Shown here in pieces: positions 1 to 7,380 of a stretch of 64,000 bases of DNA (the stretch's first letter is position 1; every line of letters begins with the position of its first letter). The DNA is taken from positions 40,176 to 104,175 of the forward strand of contig NZ_BBPI01000070.1 of assembly GCF_000787715.1 (NCBI RefSeq), written 5' to 3'. This DNA is from Sphingomonas parapaucimobilis NBRC 15100. Its GTDB lineage: Bacteria; Pseudomonadota; Alphaproteobacteria; Sphingomonadales; Sphingomonadaceae. The notes below the pieces were generated by a model. That model was given only the letters and a program-made list of their open reading frames with translations, was not told the origin of the DNA and made no database searches. The position numbers were made by a program, and so were the translations under genes.

Positions 1-301
1 CCCACAGCCCGGCCAGCTTGGTCAGGCTGATGTCCAGCGTCTCGCGGGCGGGGCGGGGATTGGCCCAGTCGATCCCGGTCGAGGCATGGCGATGCACCTT
101 GTCGACCAGTACCGACCAGAGCAGCATCGGCACCCCCGCACAGACCAGATGCAGCAGCGCCGCATAAGGCCCGTCGAGATGCCGCCACCGCGCATAAGCG
201 ATCCAGCCCAGCGAACCCGCCAGCCCGGCCAGCCCGACGCCCCGGCTGACGGCGGAGCGGGGACGCGGCGGGCGCGAGCTATGCGGGGCGGAATCGGCCA
301 T
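1..301 (-). CDS. membrane protein, possibly isoprenylcysteine methyltransferase (Ste14-like) family, partial
   Basis: The reading frame starts with ATG at 301 and runs off the left edge without a stop, giving 100 residues. The N-terminus is polar and arginine/proline rich, followed by two hydrophobic stretches (about residues 21-34 and 46-64) with a charged loop between them. After these comes VDKVHRHASTGIDWANP and a segment ending LTKLAGLW. This looks like the N-terminal part of a multi-pass inner-membrane methyltransferase-like protein common in sphingomonads. The family call rests on recall of that VDKVHR...GIDW pattern, and no catalytic part is visible. The frame itself is convincing; the function is tentative. 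Confidence 0.6.
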   Translation of the reverse strand, partial: MADSAPHSSRPPRPRSAVSRGVGLAGLAGSLGWIAYARWRHLDGPYAALLHLVCAGVPMLLWSVLVDKVHRHASTGIDWANPRPARETLDISLTKLAGLW

Positions 302-356
302 GGGATGCGGGCTTTAGCGCAATTCGGTAAGCAAGGCGTTAGGGGGAGATCGCTAT

Positions 357-481
357 TCCTCCCCTGCAAGGGGAGGGGGATCAGCGAAGCTGGTGGAGGG
401 GGATCGCCACATGGGGCTATCTTTGACGAAGCCCCCCTCCGTCAGGGCTGGCGCCCTGCCACCTCCCCGTACCGGGGAGGA
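357..481. repeat. mosaic intergenic palindromic repeat, copy A
   Basis: The spacer between two minus-strand genes is built of palindromic blocks. It has a CTCCCC-GGGGAG hairpin at each end, an AGCGAAGCT core near 382-390, and a GTCAGGGC-GCCCTG block near 440-456. The same blocks recur near 28884, 37954 and 47979, in different combinations and orientations. It fills the gap almost exactly, ending at the stop codon of the next gene. Confidence 0.8.
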
Positions 482-934
482 TCACTCCTCCGCCGTCGCC
501 AGAATGTGCTGGATCTCCTCGGCGGTAATCCCGAATGTGGCCGCCAGCCCCGACAGCGACGCGCCCCGCTTCGACAATTCGCGAATCCGCCCCTCGTCGA
601 TCACCGTGGTGTACCCCCGCGTATCGCGCTGCTCGCGCACCACATCCTTGCGGCCCGAGGTACGGTGCCGTTTGGCGGCGGCGGCATGGGGGTCCCTGGC
701 GGCGGCCGCTTCCTCCGCCTCGCGACGGGCGGCGCGTTCGGCTTCGCGGGCCAGCGTCTCGCGCTCACGCAGCGCGGCGCGCGCTTCCATCCGCCCGGCC
801 ATCAGCGTGCTTCGCTCCCCCGCCCGCGCCTCGCGCGCCTTGGCTCGTGCGGCGGCGCGCTCTTCCAAACTGTCATTCGTCCGGACGCGCAGTCCGCCGC
901 GCGGTGGCGTAACGCCCCAGCTGTCATCGACCAT
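482..934 (-). CDS. hypothetical coiled-coil protein with C-terminal HTH-like segment
   Basis: 150 residues. The ATG at 934 was chosen because GAGG lies 6 bases upstream; the longer open frame (to 1273) would overlap the plus-strand gene 1092-1304. Residues about 20-95 are rich in Ala, Arg and Glu in a heptad-like pattern and probably form a long helix. The last 40 residues (GRIRELSKRGASLSGLAATF followed by GITAEEI) look like a helix-turn-helix of the resolvase/response-regulator type. No family is recognised. It could be a nucleoid- or DNA-binding accessory protein, which is inference only. It is host sequence outside the integrated element. Confidence 0.7.
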   Translation of the reverse strand: MVDDSWGVTPPRGGLRVRTNDSLEERAAARAKAREARAGERSTLMAGRMEARAALRERETLAREAERAARREAEEAAAARDPHAAAAKRHRTSGRKDVVREQRDTRGYTTVIDEGRIRELSKRGASLSGLAATFGITAEEIQHILATAEE

Positions 935-1091
935 GTCTTGCCTCAAATTTCGAGGCTGCCGTCTATAACGAGGCGGCCTGCCCCGCCAGAGGGAGCGCGC
1001 GTCACCGACGAAACGGGCCGAAACCGGCGGCATTGGCAACCTGCGGGGGATCTGCTTGTTATGGATGCCGATATAGAATGGGAGGAAGGTG

Positions 1092-1304
1092 ATGAACCCG
1101 ATGCTGGACCCCGATCTCATGGAGTTCATGGACGACGAGTCGCTGCTGCTGGCCTTTGCGATGGCGAGCGGCGAACCCGGCGGCGGCGAAGCCCAGGCGA
1201 TCCAGGCCGAGATGACCCGCCGCGGCCTGCGCCCGATCGCGGCCATGCCGGGACTGCTCGACGTCGCCCGCACCGACCATCGGAGCGGCCCGCTGCGCCT
1301 TTAG
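1092..1304 (+). CDS. small conserved-looking hypothetical protein
   Basis: 70 residues, acidic at the N-terminus (MNPMLDPDLMEFMDDESLLL) and basic at the C-terminus. ATG at 1092 is preceded by GGAGG at the ideal distance (around 1080-1085), the strongest ribosome binding site in this part of the window. A GTG immediately upstream is a less likely start. It is the last host gene before the element's left end at 1326. No domain is recognised. Confidence 0.65.
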   Translation: MNPMLDPDLMEFMDDESLLLAFAMASGEPGGGEAQAIQAEMTRRGLRPIAAMPGLLDVARTDHRSGPLRL

Positions 1305-1325
1305 ATCACCAACGGTGGCCGTCTC

Positions 1326-1354
1326 CTACCGCCGGATATACCGGAAATACCACA
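1326..1354 (-). other. attL: duplicated 3' end of trmB
   Basis: Read on the minus strand, 1326-1352 encodes W-Y-F-R-Y-I-R-R-stop, the exact C-terminus of TrmB, but with different codons (three CGG arginines where trmB has AGG, CGC, CGC). The 29-bp block matches 23536-23564 at 26 positions and similarity stops sharply just upstream. Both copies are in the same orientation, so they are direct repeats flanking an integrated element. This is what site-specific integration into the 3' end of a gene leaves behind. Confidence 0.85.
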
Positions 1355-1431
1355 TTTTAGGGTCGTATAACCCTGAAAGGTGCAGTTTTCTGGGGTCTAT
1401 GGCTTGATGCGGACCGATGTAATTCGCATTT

Positions 1432-1451
1432 GGCAATCACCGGGCAATCAC
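1432..1451 (+). promoter_or_regulatory. paired GGCAATCAC repeats, candidate integrase arm sites (left)
   Basis: GGCAATCAC occurs at 1432-1440 and again at 1443-1451, start-to-start spacing 11 bp (one helical turn). An almost identical pair with the same 11-bp spacing and orientation lies at 23429-23449 near the right end. Each pair is roughly 80-90 bp inside its core repeat. That symmetry is expected for arm-type binding sites of a lambda/P4-like integrase. Confidence 0.7.
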
Positions 1452-1480
1452 GCGATCCAATTTGATTACTTTGGATCGCG
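1451..1480. repeat. 10-bp perfect inverted repeat beside the left arm sites
   Basis: Arms CGCGATCCAA (1451-1460) and TTGGATCGCG (1471-1480) are perfect, with a 10-base loop that contains the stop codon of the minus-strand gene ending at 1466. No T-run follows on the minus strand, so it is not a clear intrinsic terminator. Because it abuts the repeats at 1432-1451, it could be part of the recombination complex or a 3' mRNA structure. Confidence 0.55.
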
Positions 1481-2218
1481 CGGCGGCTTCCTCCGAACGG
1501 CCCGAGGCGAGGCGCTCTCGGCGGGCTTTGCAGCATCGGTTTGAGACTGTGATTCAGCGCTATCATTAGCTGCTGAATCAGTCGGCTTCTCGGTTTTCTG
1601 CTCGCTTTTTTCCCAGGTGATCAATTCACGAATGAATGCGTCGAAACCCTCGTTCAGGAGAATGGGAATGTAGCGTGCCGGGACCTTGGCGATCTGGGCA
1701 ATTTCCCATTCCTCAAGCTTGTCTTCGGCTTTCAATTGGCGAAGAAGCTCACGGCAGCCAGCCGGAACGAGAACTGCCAGCGCCGCATAGATGCGAACTT
1801 CATCGTTCAGGAACGATCGATTCCCTACCTCAAGGGGCGAATGCCGACGCAGTTCAGGCGGTACTGAGAAACGATCATACAGGTTGTCAACGGCGCGTTC
1901 GCTCTCTGCGCTCAGCGACGGACTGTCCGTTATATGAAGCAGTTCTTTCACTGCCACGAGCCGTTTCCAAGCTTCATCTTCGTCACCCATGTCGACCGCG
2001 ATCACGATGTCAGCGCATAGGATCGGTTCACCGTATGGTACATCGTGGCGAGCGTAGCGGTAGAGGAAGCCGCGAATCTTTTCCTTGTCCATGTTGACGA
2101 AATGAAAGCGAATTTCGTCACTCACTCCCATGTCAACAAGTTGGTCACGAACGGCATTAACGTCGATATGCAACACGGTGTAGGTGTCGAAATGGTCGAG
2201 AAGCCGTTCCAGTAGCAT
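1466..2218 (-). CDS. hypothetical protein of the integrated element
   Basis: 250 residues starting MLLERLLDHFDTYTVLHIDV. The open frame extends to 2263, but those extra codons lie inside a transcription terminator hairpin, so ATG 2218 is the plausible start; the sequence upstream (GGGACTACGA) is a weak ribosome binding site. There are no membrane segments. The middle contains KELLHITD, faintly like a degenerate zincin motif but without the second His or Glu. The last 50 residues are low-complexity (Ser, Ala, Glu, Lys, Pro) and basic at the end. It is the leftmost gene of the element. Function unknown. Confidence 0.6.
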   Translation of the reverse strand: MLLERLLDHFDTYTVLHIDVNAVRDQLVDMGVSDEIRFHFVNMDKEKIRGFLYRYARHDVPYGEPILCADIVIAVDMGDEDEAWKRLVAVKELLHITDSPSLSAESERAVDNLYDRFSVPPELRRHSPLEVGNRSFLNDEVRIYAALAVLVPAGCRELLRQLKAEDKLEEWEIAQIAKVPARYIPILLNEGFDAFIRELITWEKSEQKTEKPTDSAANDSAESQSQTDAAKPAESASPRAVRRKPPRDPK

Positions 2219-2226
2219 TCGTAGTC

Positions 2227-2261
2227 CCAAAAAAAAGCCCGAGCCGTTAGGCCCGGGCGAC
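2227..2261 (-). terminator. rho-independent terminator
   Basis: On the minus strand a GC-rich stem (GCCCGGGCC pairing with GGCTCGGGC, loop TAAC) is followed by eight T residues. It lies 20 bases downstream of the 78-residue gene ending at 2282 and ends about 9 bases before the start codon of the next gene at 2218. Confidence 0.85.
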
Positions 2262-2281
2262 ATACCTAAGAGGCTGTAATA

Positions 2282-2518
2282 TCAGATCGAAGCGATGGCC
2301 GCCAGATCCATACGGTTTGCTAACCGGTTCTCAGGGAAGTCGACGAACGACTCGCAAGCGCCACCTGCGACTTGAGTGAGTGCGAAGTGCGTTTCCTGAC
2401 GAAGAAGGTCGCTCGAAACGTGCGGCGCGTCGCCACGGCACAGCTTCAGGTTGAGTAGCTTCTTCTTGGACTGGCCGAAAAGGAGGCCAGCGAGTCCGTC
2501 TTTGTGAGTGTCTGTCAT
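2282..2518 (-). CDS. small hypothetical protein
   Basis: 78 residues starting MTDTHKDGLAGLLFGQSKKK. ATG 2518 has AAGGAGG 7 bases upstream, so the longer frame to 2623 is not needed. It is followed by a strong terminator. Nothing in the sequence points to a function. It is transcribed divergently from the two-gene unit that starts at 3089. Confidence 0.65.
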   Translation of the reverse strand: MTDTHKDGLAGLLFGQSKKKLLNLKLCRGDAPHVSSDLLRQETHFALTQVAGGACESFVDFPENRLANRMDLAAIASI

Positions 2519-3088
2519 GTTCAATCCTCCTTCCGTTTGGCTACGACCGGACCGAGCGTCCGGTGCTTGCGCACTTCCGGGGATAAAGAGAGAGGCCGTG
2601 CGAGGACCCCAGCTCCATCGCACAGCCGGCTGTGTCCTTCTGGACTACTGCCATGTGTCACTCCACCTGACTGCCTGTCATAGGCAGATTAATAAATCGT
2701 TATAGCTGAACATCAGCCAAACAACCGCAGACGCTTGAAGCGGCTACGGCGTCCTTGCGACTCTCGTACCACGCCGCTTAGCTCTTGCATATTCCGAAAA
2801 TCGCAATCTGATGAACGCGTACCGTTGCAACCCGTTGCATGAGCCATGTGGTATCTAATGCTACAAAATCAACTGCCCCGTTCAAGGCCAGAGCTTCTAT
2901 GTAAAGTGAAGGTCGGGGAGGTATCCCGTATCGGGACGGTGACGGGGGCATCGGCCTCTCGGCACCTGATAGGGCTCCGCATTGCGCACGACATTTACGG
3001 TATCGCAACCGTGGCGGCGGAAACAGTTCTTTACCGCGACTCTCGGGGGGCATAGGCTCGCCAGTGAAGGTTTTGGGCGTTCGGGCAT
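2519..3088. promoter_or_regulatory. divergent non-coding region with a short palindrome
   Basis: 570 bases between divergent genes. No convincing ORF is seen. An inverted repeat CTGCCT-gtcat-AGGCAG lies at 2671-2687 beside an AT-rich stretch (2688-2705) that could hold a minus-strand promoter for the 78-residue gene. The rest (2706-3088) shows no structure I can support. Confidence 0.4.
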
Positions 3089-3931
3089 ATGGCCAAGTCG
3101 GTCTCAATTACTGTTCACCCGTCCGATCTCTCTGGCGAATATCTCACTGTGTCTGATGCAATGAGGCAAGTGCTCGACATGATTGGGGCGCTTGAAGGTA
3201 TCGAGGCCGGTGATGCGCAAGAGCGGCAAATCGTTTGGCGATTGACTGAGGCGCATACGAACTCGCCACCTTTTACGGTTACGGCTGAGGCATTCTCCCG
3301 CGACCCACAGGTTTCGGTAGCCTTTGAGGCTGAACGCGTAACGCATCTTTATGCGGTGGCGGTTTCGTCGGTGCTTCGGGGTGAGCGACCAGATTGGCTG
3401 GAAAGTGAACCAGGCAAACTGTTGAAGCGAGCATTGAAGCGGAATCTCAACGGAGTTGGGCATACCGACTTAGTAATCGGTGACGCGCCGCCCATTGTCA
3501 TCGTGCCAACCACTGCCCGTATCGGCTTAGAGGCGCTGGCGGATGTAGAGCCTGGTGATGAAGCGCAACGGATCGAGTACGGCGCTATTGAATGTCAAGT
3601 AATTGGGCTAACTCGATATTATAGTTCGCCCGCAATCATCGTCCTTGAGCGTCTCTCCAACTCCAAGGTAGTCTGCGTGCTGACGCCCCAGTTGGCTAAG
3701 CAACTGGGGCCCGAACATCAGTGGTCCGAAGCATGGGAAGGTCAAAATCTACGGATTGGAGGCAAATTGTCCTATGGGGCGGATGGCAAGCTTCGGAGGA
3801 TTAATGCCACTTTTCACGAGCCTATTGAATGGGCTGATGTCTCGGTAGCTGATCTAAAGAAGTTAGATATTACCGGAGGGCTGACGGTCCAGCAGCACCT
3901 TTCCGAGTTTTGGGGAGAGAAATTTGGCTAA
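3089..3931 (+). CDS. hypothetical protein, partner of overlapping PIN-domain gene
   Basis: 280 residues starting MAKSVSITVHPSDLSGEYLT; soluble, no signal peptide, no family recognised. Base composition is clearly lower in GC than the host genes around the element, indicating a different origin. Its last 8 bases overlap the start of a PIN-domain gene (TTG at 3924), so the two are translationally coupled. At 280 residues it is much larger than a typical VapB antitoxin. It might be an atypical antitoxin, a regulator or a second effector; this is inference from the overlap only. Confidence 0.7.
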   Translation: MAKSVSITVHPSDLSGEYLTVSDAMRQVLDMIGALEGIEAGDAQERQIVWRLTEAHTNSPPFTVTAEAFSRDPQVSVAFEAERVTHLYAVAVSSVLRGERPDWLESEPGKLLKRALKRNLNGVGHTDLVIGDAPPIVIVPTTARIGLEALADVEPGDEAQRIEYGAIECQVIGLTRYYSSPAIIVLERLSNSKVVCVLTPQLAKQLGPEHQWSEAWEGQNLRIGGKLSYGADGKLRRINATFHEPIEWADVSVADLKKLDITGGLTVQQHLSEFWGEKFG

Positions 3932-4436
3932 CTCCACCAAAATATATTGGGATAGCTGTGCTTGGATCGGGCTGATTAATGGAGAGCCTGATAAGATCGC
4001 ATCACTGCATGCAGTGTATGGCCATGCTCGTCGCGGTTTGGTGGAGATATGGACATCCACAATGGCGGTCGTGGAGGCTAACCGGCTTGGATCAGAGATG
4101 CAGATGGATAAGCCAATACCTCCTGATAGCTTGGCCAAAATTGACGGTTTGGTTTTTCAGCCGTTTGTAAAGCTTATCAATCTAGACCCTATGGTTGCCA
4201 AGCGTGCGCGGAAAATAATTCGCGAAACATCTAAGCTAAAAAAAAGACAAGATGCTGTGCATCTGGCTAGTGCTGTAATCTGGAATATTCCTATATTCCA
4301 CACCTACGACAGGGTGGACTTGTTGCACCTAAATGGGGCGATTAACTGCATGGATGGTACGGTGATGCAGATTGCCGAGGCTTCTGATCCATTCGGCGGG
4401 GGATTGTTCAGTGAGCAGCAGCAGAACCCCGTATGA
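3924..4436 (+). CDS. PIN-domain protein (VapC-like ribonuclease candidate)
   Basis: 170 residues. The start is TTG 3924, overlapping the upstream stop, with GGAGAG just before it. PIN-domain acidic positions are present: D10 in IYWDSCAWIGL, E51 in VVEANRLG, D110 in KRQDAVHLASA and D129 in FHTYDRVD. In the family these bind Mg/Mn for RNA cleavage. At 170 residues it is longer than usual VapC toxins (about 130), with an extra C-terminal tail. Low GC and overlap with the 280-residue partner suggest a horizontally acquired toxin-antitoxin or defence cassette. The fold is supported by sequence; the toxin role is inferred. Confidence 0.8.
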   Translation: MANSTKIYWDSCAWIGLINGEPDKIASLHAVYGHARRGLVEIWTSTMAVVEANRLGSEMQMDKPIPPDSLAKIDGLVFQPFVKLINLDPMVAKRARKIIRETSKLKKRQDAVHLASAVIWNIPIFHTYDRVDLLHLNGAINCMDGTVMQIAEASDPFGGGLFSEQQQNPV

Positions 4437-4458
4437 CGGCTGAAATGATCATCCATCT

Positions 4459-5055
4459 TCAACTCACCACCATCGCCTCAACAATCGCCTGCATCAGCAC
4501 GTGACGCGGCACCGGCACCCCGACGGACACATATCCGGGGTTCTGCGCTGACCGCGTCCCGTAAAGCTGAATCCACTTGCGCCCATGTTGCCGCCATGCA
4601 CGCTGGAGCGGCGCGACAGGTAGCAACAGGCACATCTCGGCCGGGACATAGGCGTAAAAAATAAAATCGGCTGCTAGAGGCTTTTGAACCCATCCGGGCA
4701 CTCGACGTGCTTCATCGGACCAGCGTTCAAGCAGAACGTCAGGCCAGTCGTGCATCCGCACCTTTTCATCGACCGTGTAAGTCCGCCCGCAGGATAAGGT
4801 AAGCAGCCGGTCTATCCCGCCTCGCTGCGCCCATCCATCTTGGCGCACCGCAACGGCTGAGACCATCGTTGGGAATGCACGCCGATAGGCCGGGATCCAC
4901 CAGTCCGCATCCACAAAGCTCTCTGACAGCGCCAAGCTATCACGGAAGCGATGGACACGCGGAGAGCCCGCCGCTCGACGATCGCGAACGACGGGCCTGT
5001 GTTCCATGCGCCGGGATGGGACCGGCGGCGTGACCGGTTCAGGAGTGAACGTCAT
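4459..5055 (-). CDS. predicted PD-(D/E)XK-fold nuclease-like protein
   Basis: 198 residues. The central part reads QRGGIDRLLTL ... YTVDEKVR ... DVLLERWSD, i.e. D82, then D96-E97-K98, then E110, the spacing expected for the acidic-lysine active site of restriction-endonuclease-like folds. It is followed by PGWVQKPLAADFIFYAYV, typical of phage-encoded members as I recall them. The first 35 residues are Pro/Arg rich. The stop side faces the PIN gene (convergent). The start overlaps the end of the small acidic protein gene by 17 bases. The nuclease call is inference from motif spacing; substrate unknown. Confidence 0.65.
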   Translation of the reverse strand: MTFTPEPVTPPVPSRRMEHRPVVRDRRAAGSPRVHRFRDSLALSESFVDADWWIPAYRRAFPTMVSAVAVRQDGWAQRGGIDRLLTLSCGRTYTVDEKVRMHDWPDVLLERWSDEARRVPGWVQKPLAADFIFYAYVPAEMCLLLPVAPLQRAWRQHGRKWIQLYGTRSAQNPGYVSVGVPVPRHVLMQAIVEAMVVS

Positions 5056-5308
5056 CCGCCTCTATGGGGTCGTCTTCCTCCAGATCCTCGGGTTCGAGGT
5101 CCGTATCGCCGTCCAGCTCGTCCATCCGGTCGATCAGCCGTTCGGTGATCCGCGCCAGTTCGGCACGGGGCAGGGAAGGGATAGTGGCCAACACCGCATG
5201 AGGCGATGCGACCTGGTCCAGCCGATGCCAGGGACGGCGGCGCGATCGGCGCCAGGGCATTGCACGGTGAGCGCTGGGCGGCGGGGTGACGGCAGCGTGT
5301 CCCATCAT
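5039..5308 (-). CDS. small protein with very acidic C-terminus
   Basis: 89 residues. The first half is basic, the second strongly acidic (ELDGDTDLEPEDLEEDDPIEADD), a composition seen in DNA-mimic or nuclease-inhibitor proteins. That resemblance is compositional only. It overlaps the next gene (5055) by 17 bases and the previous gene (ending 5305) by 4 bases. Either of two adjacent ATGs (5308 or 5305) could be the start. Confidence 0.55.
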   Translation of the reverse strand: MMGHAAVTPPPSAHRAMPWRRSRRRPWHRLDQVASPHAVLATIPSLPRAELARITERLIDRMDELDGDTDLEPEDLEEDDPIEADDVHS

Positions 5309-5535
5309 GCCGCCTCCCCATAGTGCCGTTGCTCGATGGTCTGGCGCACCGCTTCCGCCCGATCAGGATGCCCGACAAGCTGCGCCATCAGCGGCGTCAG
5401 GTCGTCGGCTGGGCAGTCCTGGATGACCAGCCACAGTTTGCGGTCGGACGTCAGGGCATAACCGCCGCCGATCTGGACGAGGGCATGGAGCCAGGCGGTG
5501 GGGTTGAAGGGCGTGGGGTGGTGGAGAATGGCCAT
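5305..5535 (-). CDS. small hypothetical protein
   Basis: 76 residues starting MAILHHPTPFNPTAWLHALV. The open frame is longer, but the upstream part lies over the next gene and has shadow-like composition; ATG 5535 begins one base after the upstream stop codon. No domain recognised. It is part of a tightly packed minus-strand run from 7310 to 4459. Confidence 0.65.
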   Translation of the reverse strand: MAILHHPTPFNPTAWLHALVQIGGGYALTSDRKLWLVIQDCPADDLTPLMAQLVGHPDRAEAVRQTIEQRHYGEAA

Positions 5536-5536
5536 G

Positions 5537-5830
5537 TCAGCGACCCTCCCCGTTGAGGCGCTTCGCATGAGCCAACAGCCGGGCAGCATTGTCGTCATCA
5601 ATGGCGCTGGCGCCACAATACGACATGTGTTCCAGCAGACGGGTAAATTCCGCCCAGGTCGTTGGTTCGGCAAGGTCTGCGTCATGCGATGCTGCACATA
5701 CCGCCTGTTCCTCCCGCTCGAACGTGACGGGGTCTTGTTCCTCCAAGTCGGACGGCAGGCTGTTGAAGCGGCGGCTGGCGGCGTCAGAGGCGTCGAGCAG
5801 TGCGCAGAAGGCTTCGCTGGTGGTCGACAT
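5537..5830 (-). CDS. small hypothetical protein
   Basis: 97 residues starting MSTTSEAFCALLDASDAASR; acidic and helical in appearance. ATG 5830 comes one base after the stop of the upstream gene ending at 5832, and its own stop is one base before the next ATG. This spacing suggests translational coupling. Function unknown. Confidence 0.65.
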   Translation of the reverse strand: MSTTSEAFCALLDASDAASRRFNSLPSDLEEQDPVTFEREEQAVCAASHDADLAEPTTWAEFTRLLEHMSYCGASAIDDDNAARLLAHAKRLNGEGR

Positions 5831-5831
5831 G

Positions 5832-6458
5832 TCAGCGGCCCTCCACATTCGCGATGCGGGCAACGTCGTCCGCGATCTCTTCCAGCCAATCACGGCCATC
5901 GCCCATGTCGTTCTTGATCATGAACGCCAACTTCGCGTGCAGGTCGGTGACGGTGCTGACCGGGTGCGCCGCAACAGCCGACTCGGCATCGGCATAGGCG
6001 TCGTTCAGGGCATTGCTGCGATCGACCGCAGCAGTCAGGCCCGTGTCGCGATGGATACGGGCGCGCTGACGTTGCCGTTGGAGGTCGGCCGCAACCAGAC
6101 GGCGCAGTCCGGGGCTATTGGGATGGTTGCGCGCCGGATCACGTTCGACGAGGCCGCAGGCGACGCTGACAGCGCCCGGGCTTGCAGTGGTCCAGTAGGG
6201 ATCGCCGTCAATGTCGACCGCGACATGCGGGATCTGGGACGCAAGCGCCTTTGCCGCCACGTCGGCGGGTTTCAGGACCAGATTGTCGTGGTCCTCCGAC
6301 ACTTGCCAGGCCTCCTCGCTGACCGCGATCAGCTTGGCCAGGGCAGGGCTGACACCTGAATTGGTGGGCATGGTCGATGCGACAGCCGGGACGGCGGCGG
6401 CGAGCGCGACGAGGCCAGCGCCCCCGAACAGGGCGCGACGGGTGGTTTCAGTCGTCAT
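5832..6458 (-). CDS. hypothetical exported protein with Tat-like signal peptide
   Basis: 208 residues. The N-terminus has a twin-arginine TTRRALFGG followed by a hydrophobic Ala/Val-rich stretch and VPAVAST, consistent with Tat-dependent export and cleavage near residue 28. The mature part is hydrophilic with no known motif. Twin-arginine starters of this type occur on proteins carried by alphaproteobacterial prophage-like elements, but their role is not known to me. It is in the coupled small-gene run. A Sec signal is an alternative reading. Confidence 0.65.
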   Translation of the reverse strand: MTTETTRRALFGGAGLVALAAAVPAVASTMPTNSGVSPALAKLIAVSEEAWQVSEDHDNLVLKPADVAAKALASQIPHVAVDIDGDPYWTTASPGAVSVACGLVERDPARNHPNSPGLRRLVAADLQRQRQRARIHRDTGLTAAVDRSNALNDAYADAESAVAAHPVSTVTDLHAKLAFMIKNDMGDGRDWLEEIADDVARIANVEGR

Positions 6459-6461
6459 GGC

Positions 6462-7031
6462 TCAGCACTCCGCGCGCAGTGCATCGGCCGCGATCGTTCG
6501 CAACGCCGCCTCGTCGATCGCGCAGTTTTCGAGATAGTCGAGCAAGGCGTTGATCTTGATGCCAACGGCGGCACGGTTCGGCGCAGGCGCGGCAGCGAGT
6601 TGATAGACGGTTTCGCGTTCGACCCGAACGGCGGCGTCCATCACATCGTCCGGAACGCGACCCGGCGTCGCATTGTATCGACGGACGGTTTCGTGCGCCT
6701 CGGTCCAGGCCATGTGCGCGCGATGCCATTCGGCATTCTCGGCTTCCTGTGCCTGCGATTTGTCCGACGGGGTCATCAGCCGGTATTCCACCTCATCGAG
6801 AACCGTGCTGATCTCGACCAGCTTCTCGGAGGCGATTTGGTGCGTGCACCATGCGCCAAAGGCGGCATGATGCATCGGCGATGCCGGGTCATTCAGCCGC
6901 CCGACGACCTGCTCCATGAGTTCGCTGTTGGCGTTGTCCATCGTCACGATGACGCGCTCGATCGCGAGCGACATGTCGGCAATGGCCGTGACGGGGTCGG
7001 TCACGGTTGCGGCGATTGCATAGCTGGCCAT
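6462..7031 (-). CDS. hypothetical protein
   Basis: 189 residues starting MASYAIAATVTDPVTAIADM, predominantly helical in appearance and without membrane spans. Its stop is 3 bases before the Tat-like gene's start, and its start is 3 bases after the stop of the 91-residue gene upstream. No family recognised. Confidence 0.65.
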   Translation of the reverse strand: MASYAIAATVTDPVTAIADMSLAIERVIVTMDNANSELMEQVVGRLNDPASPMHHAAFGAWCTHQIASEKLVEISTVLDEVEYRLMTPSDKSQAQEAENAEWHRAHMAWTEAHETVRRYNATPGRVPDDVMDAAVRVERETVYQLAAAPAPNRAAVGIKINALLDYLENCAIDEAALRTIAADALRAEC

Positions 7032-7034
7032 CGT

Positions 7035-7310
7035 TCAGCCCTCCCGCGCCATCAGGCAGCCGTTCGACGGATGCCGGGTGAAAAGGAGCTCGCAGGCGTC
7101 GGCAGCGATCACAGCTTCGATCGCGCGCTGCTGCCGGGGATTGGTGGCGCGGTGTTCACCGGCCAGCGAACGAGCATAGGCGGTAGGGTTGCCGGTACGC
7201 AGATGTTGGCGTGCCATATCGACGGCGCGGCCGGTCGACTTGCTCAGTCCGTTTGAGGCACAGGTGATCTTGGCCGGACGCACGGCGTCCGGTAGGGGGG
7301 CAGTAGCCAT
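7035..7310 (-). CDS. hypothetical protein, first gene of the coupled small-gene run
   Basis: 91 residues, mostly polar. ATG 7310 has GGAGGAACGACT directly upstream, the best ribosome binding site in the run, in keeping with this being the first gene of the operon 7310 to 4459. It is divergent from the XRE regulator at 7470, with repeated CGTTA half-sites between them. No domain recognised. Confidence 0.65.
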   Translation of the reverse strand: MATAPLPDAVRPAKITCASNGLSKSTGRAVDMARQHLRTGNPTAYARSLAGEHRATNPRQQRAIEAVIAADACELLFTRHPSNGCLMAREG

Positions 7311-7380
7311 AGTCGTTCCTCCAGAACGGTTGTGGTCAGAGCCGGGTGGAGGGGCCTAATCCTCCGCTCGGCTCGTTGAG

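Noticed and set aside
86..1360. 424-codon plus-strand ORF at the left end
   Set aside because: It runs through a repeat, over the partial membrane gene and the coiled-coil gene; its translation is Arg/Gly/Pro-rich without any domain.
1466..2218. ImmA/IrrE-like metallopeptidase
   Set aside because: KELLHITD looks faintly like a zinc motif, but the HExxH pattern is absent and no downstream ligand is visible.
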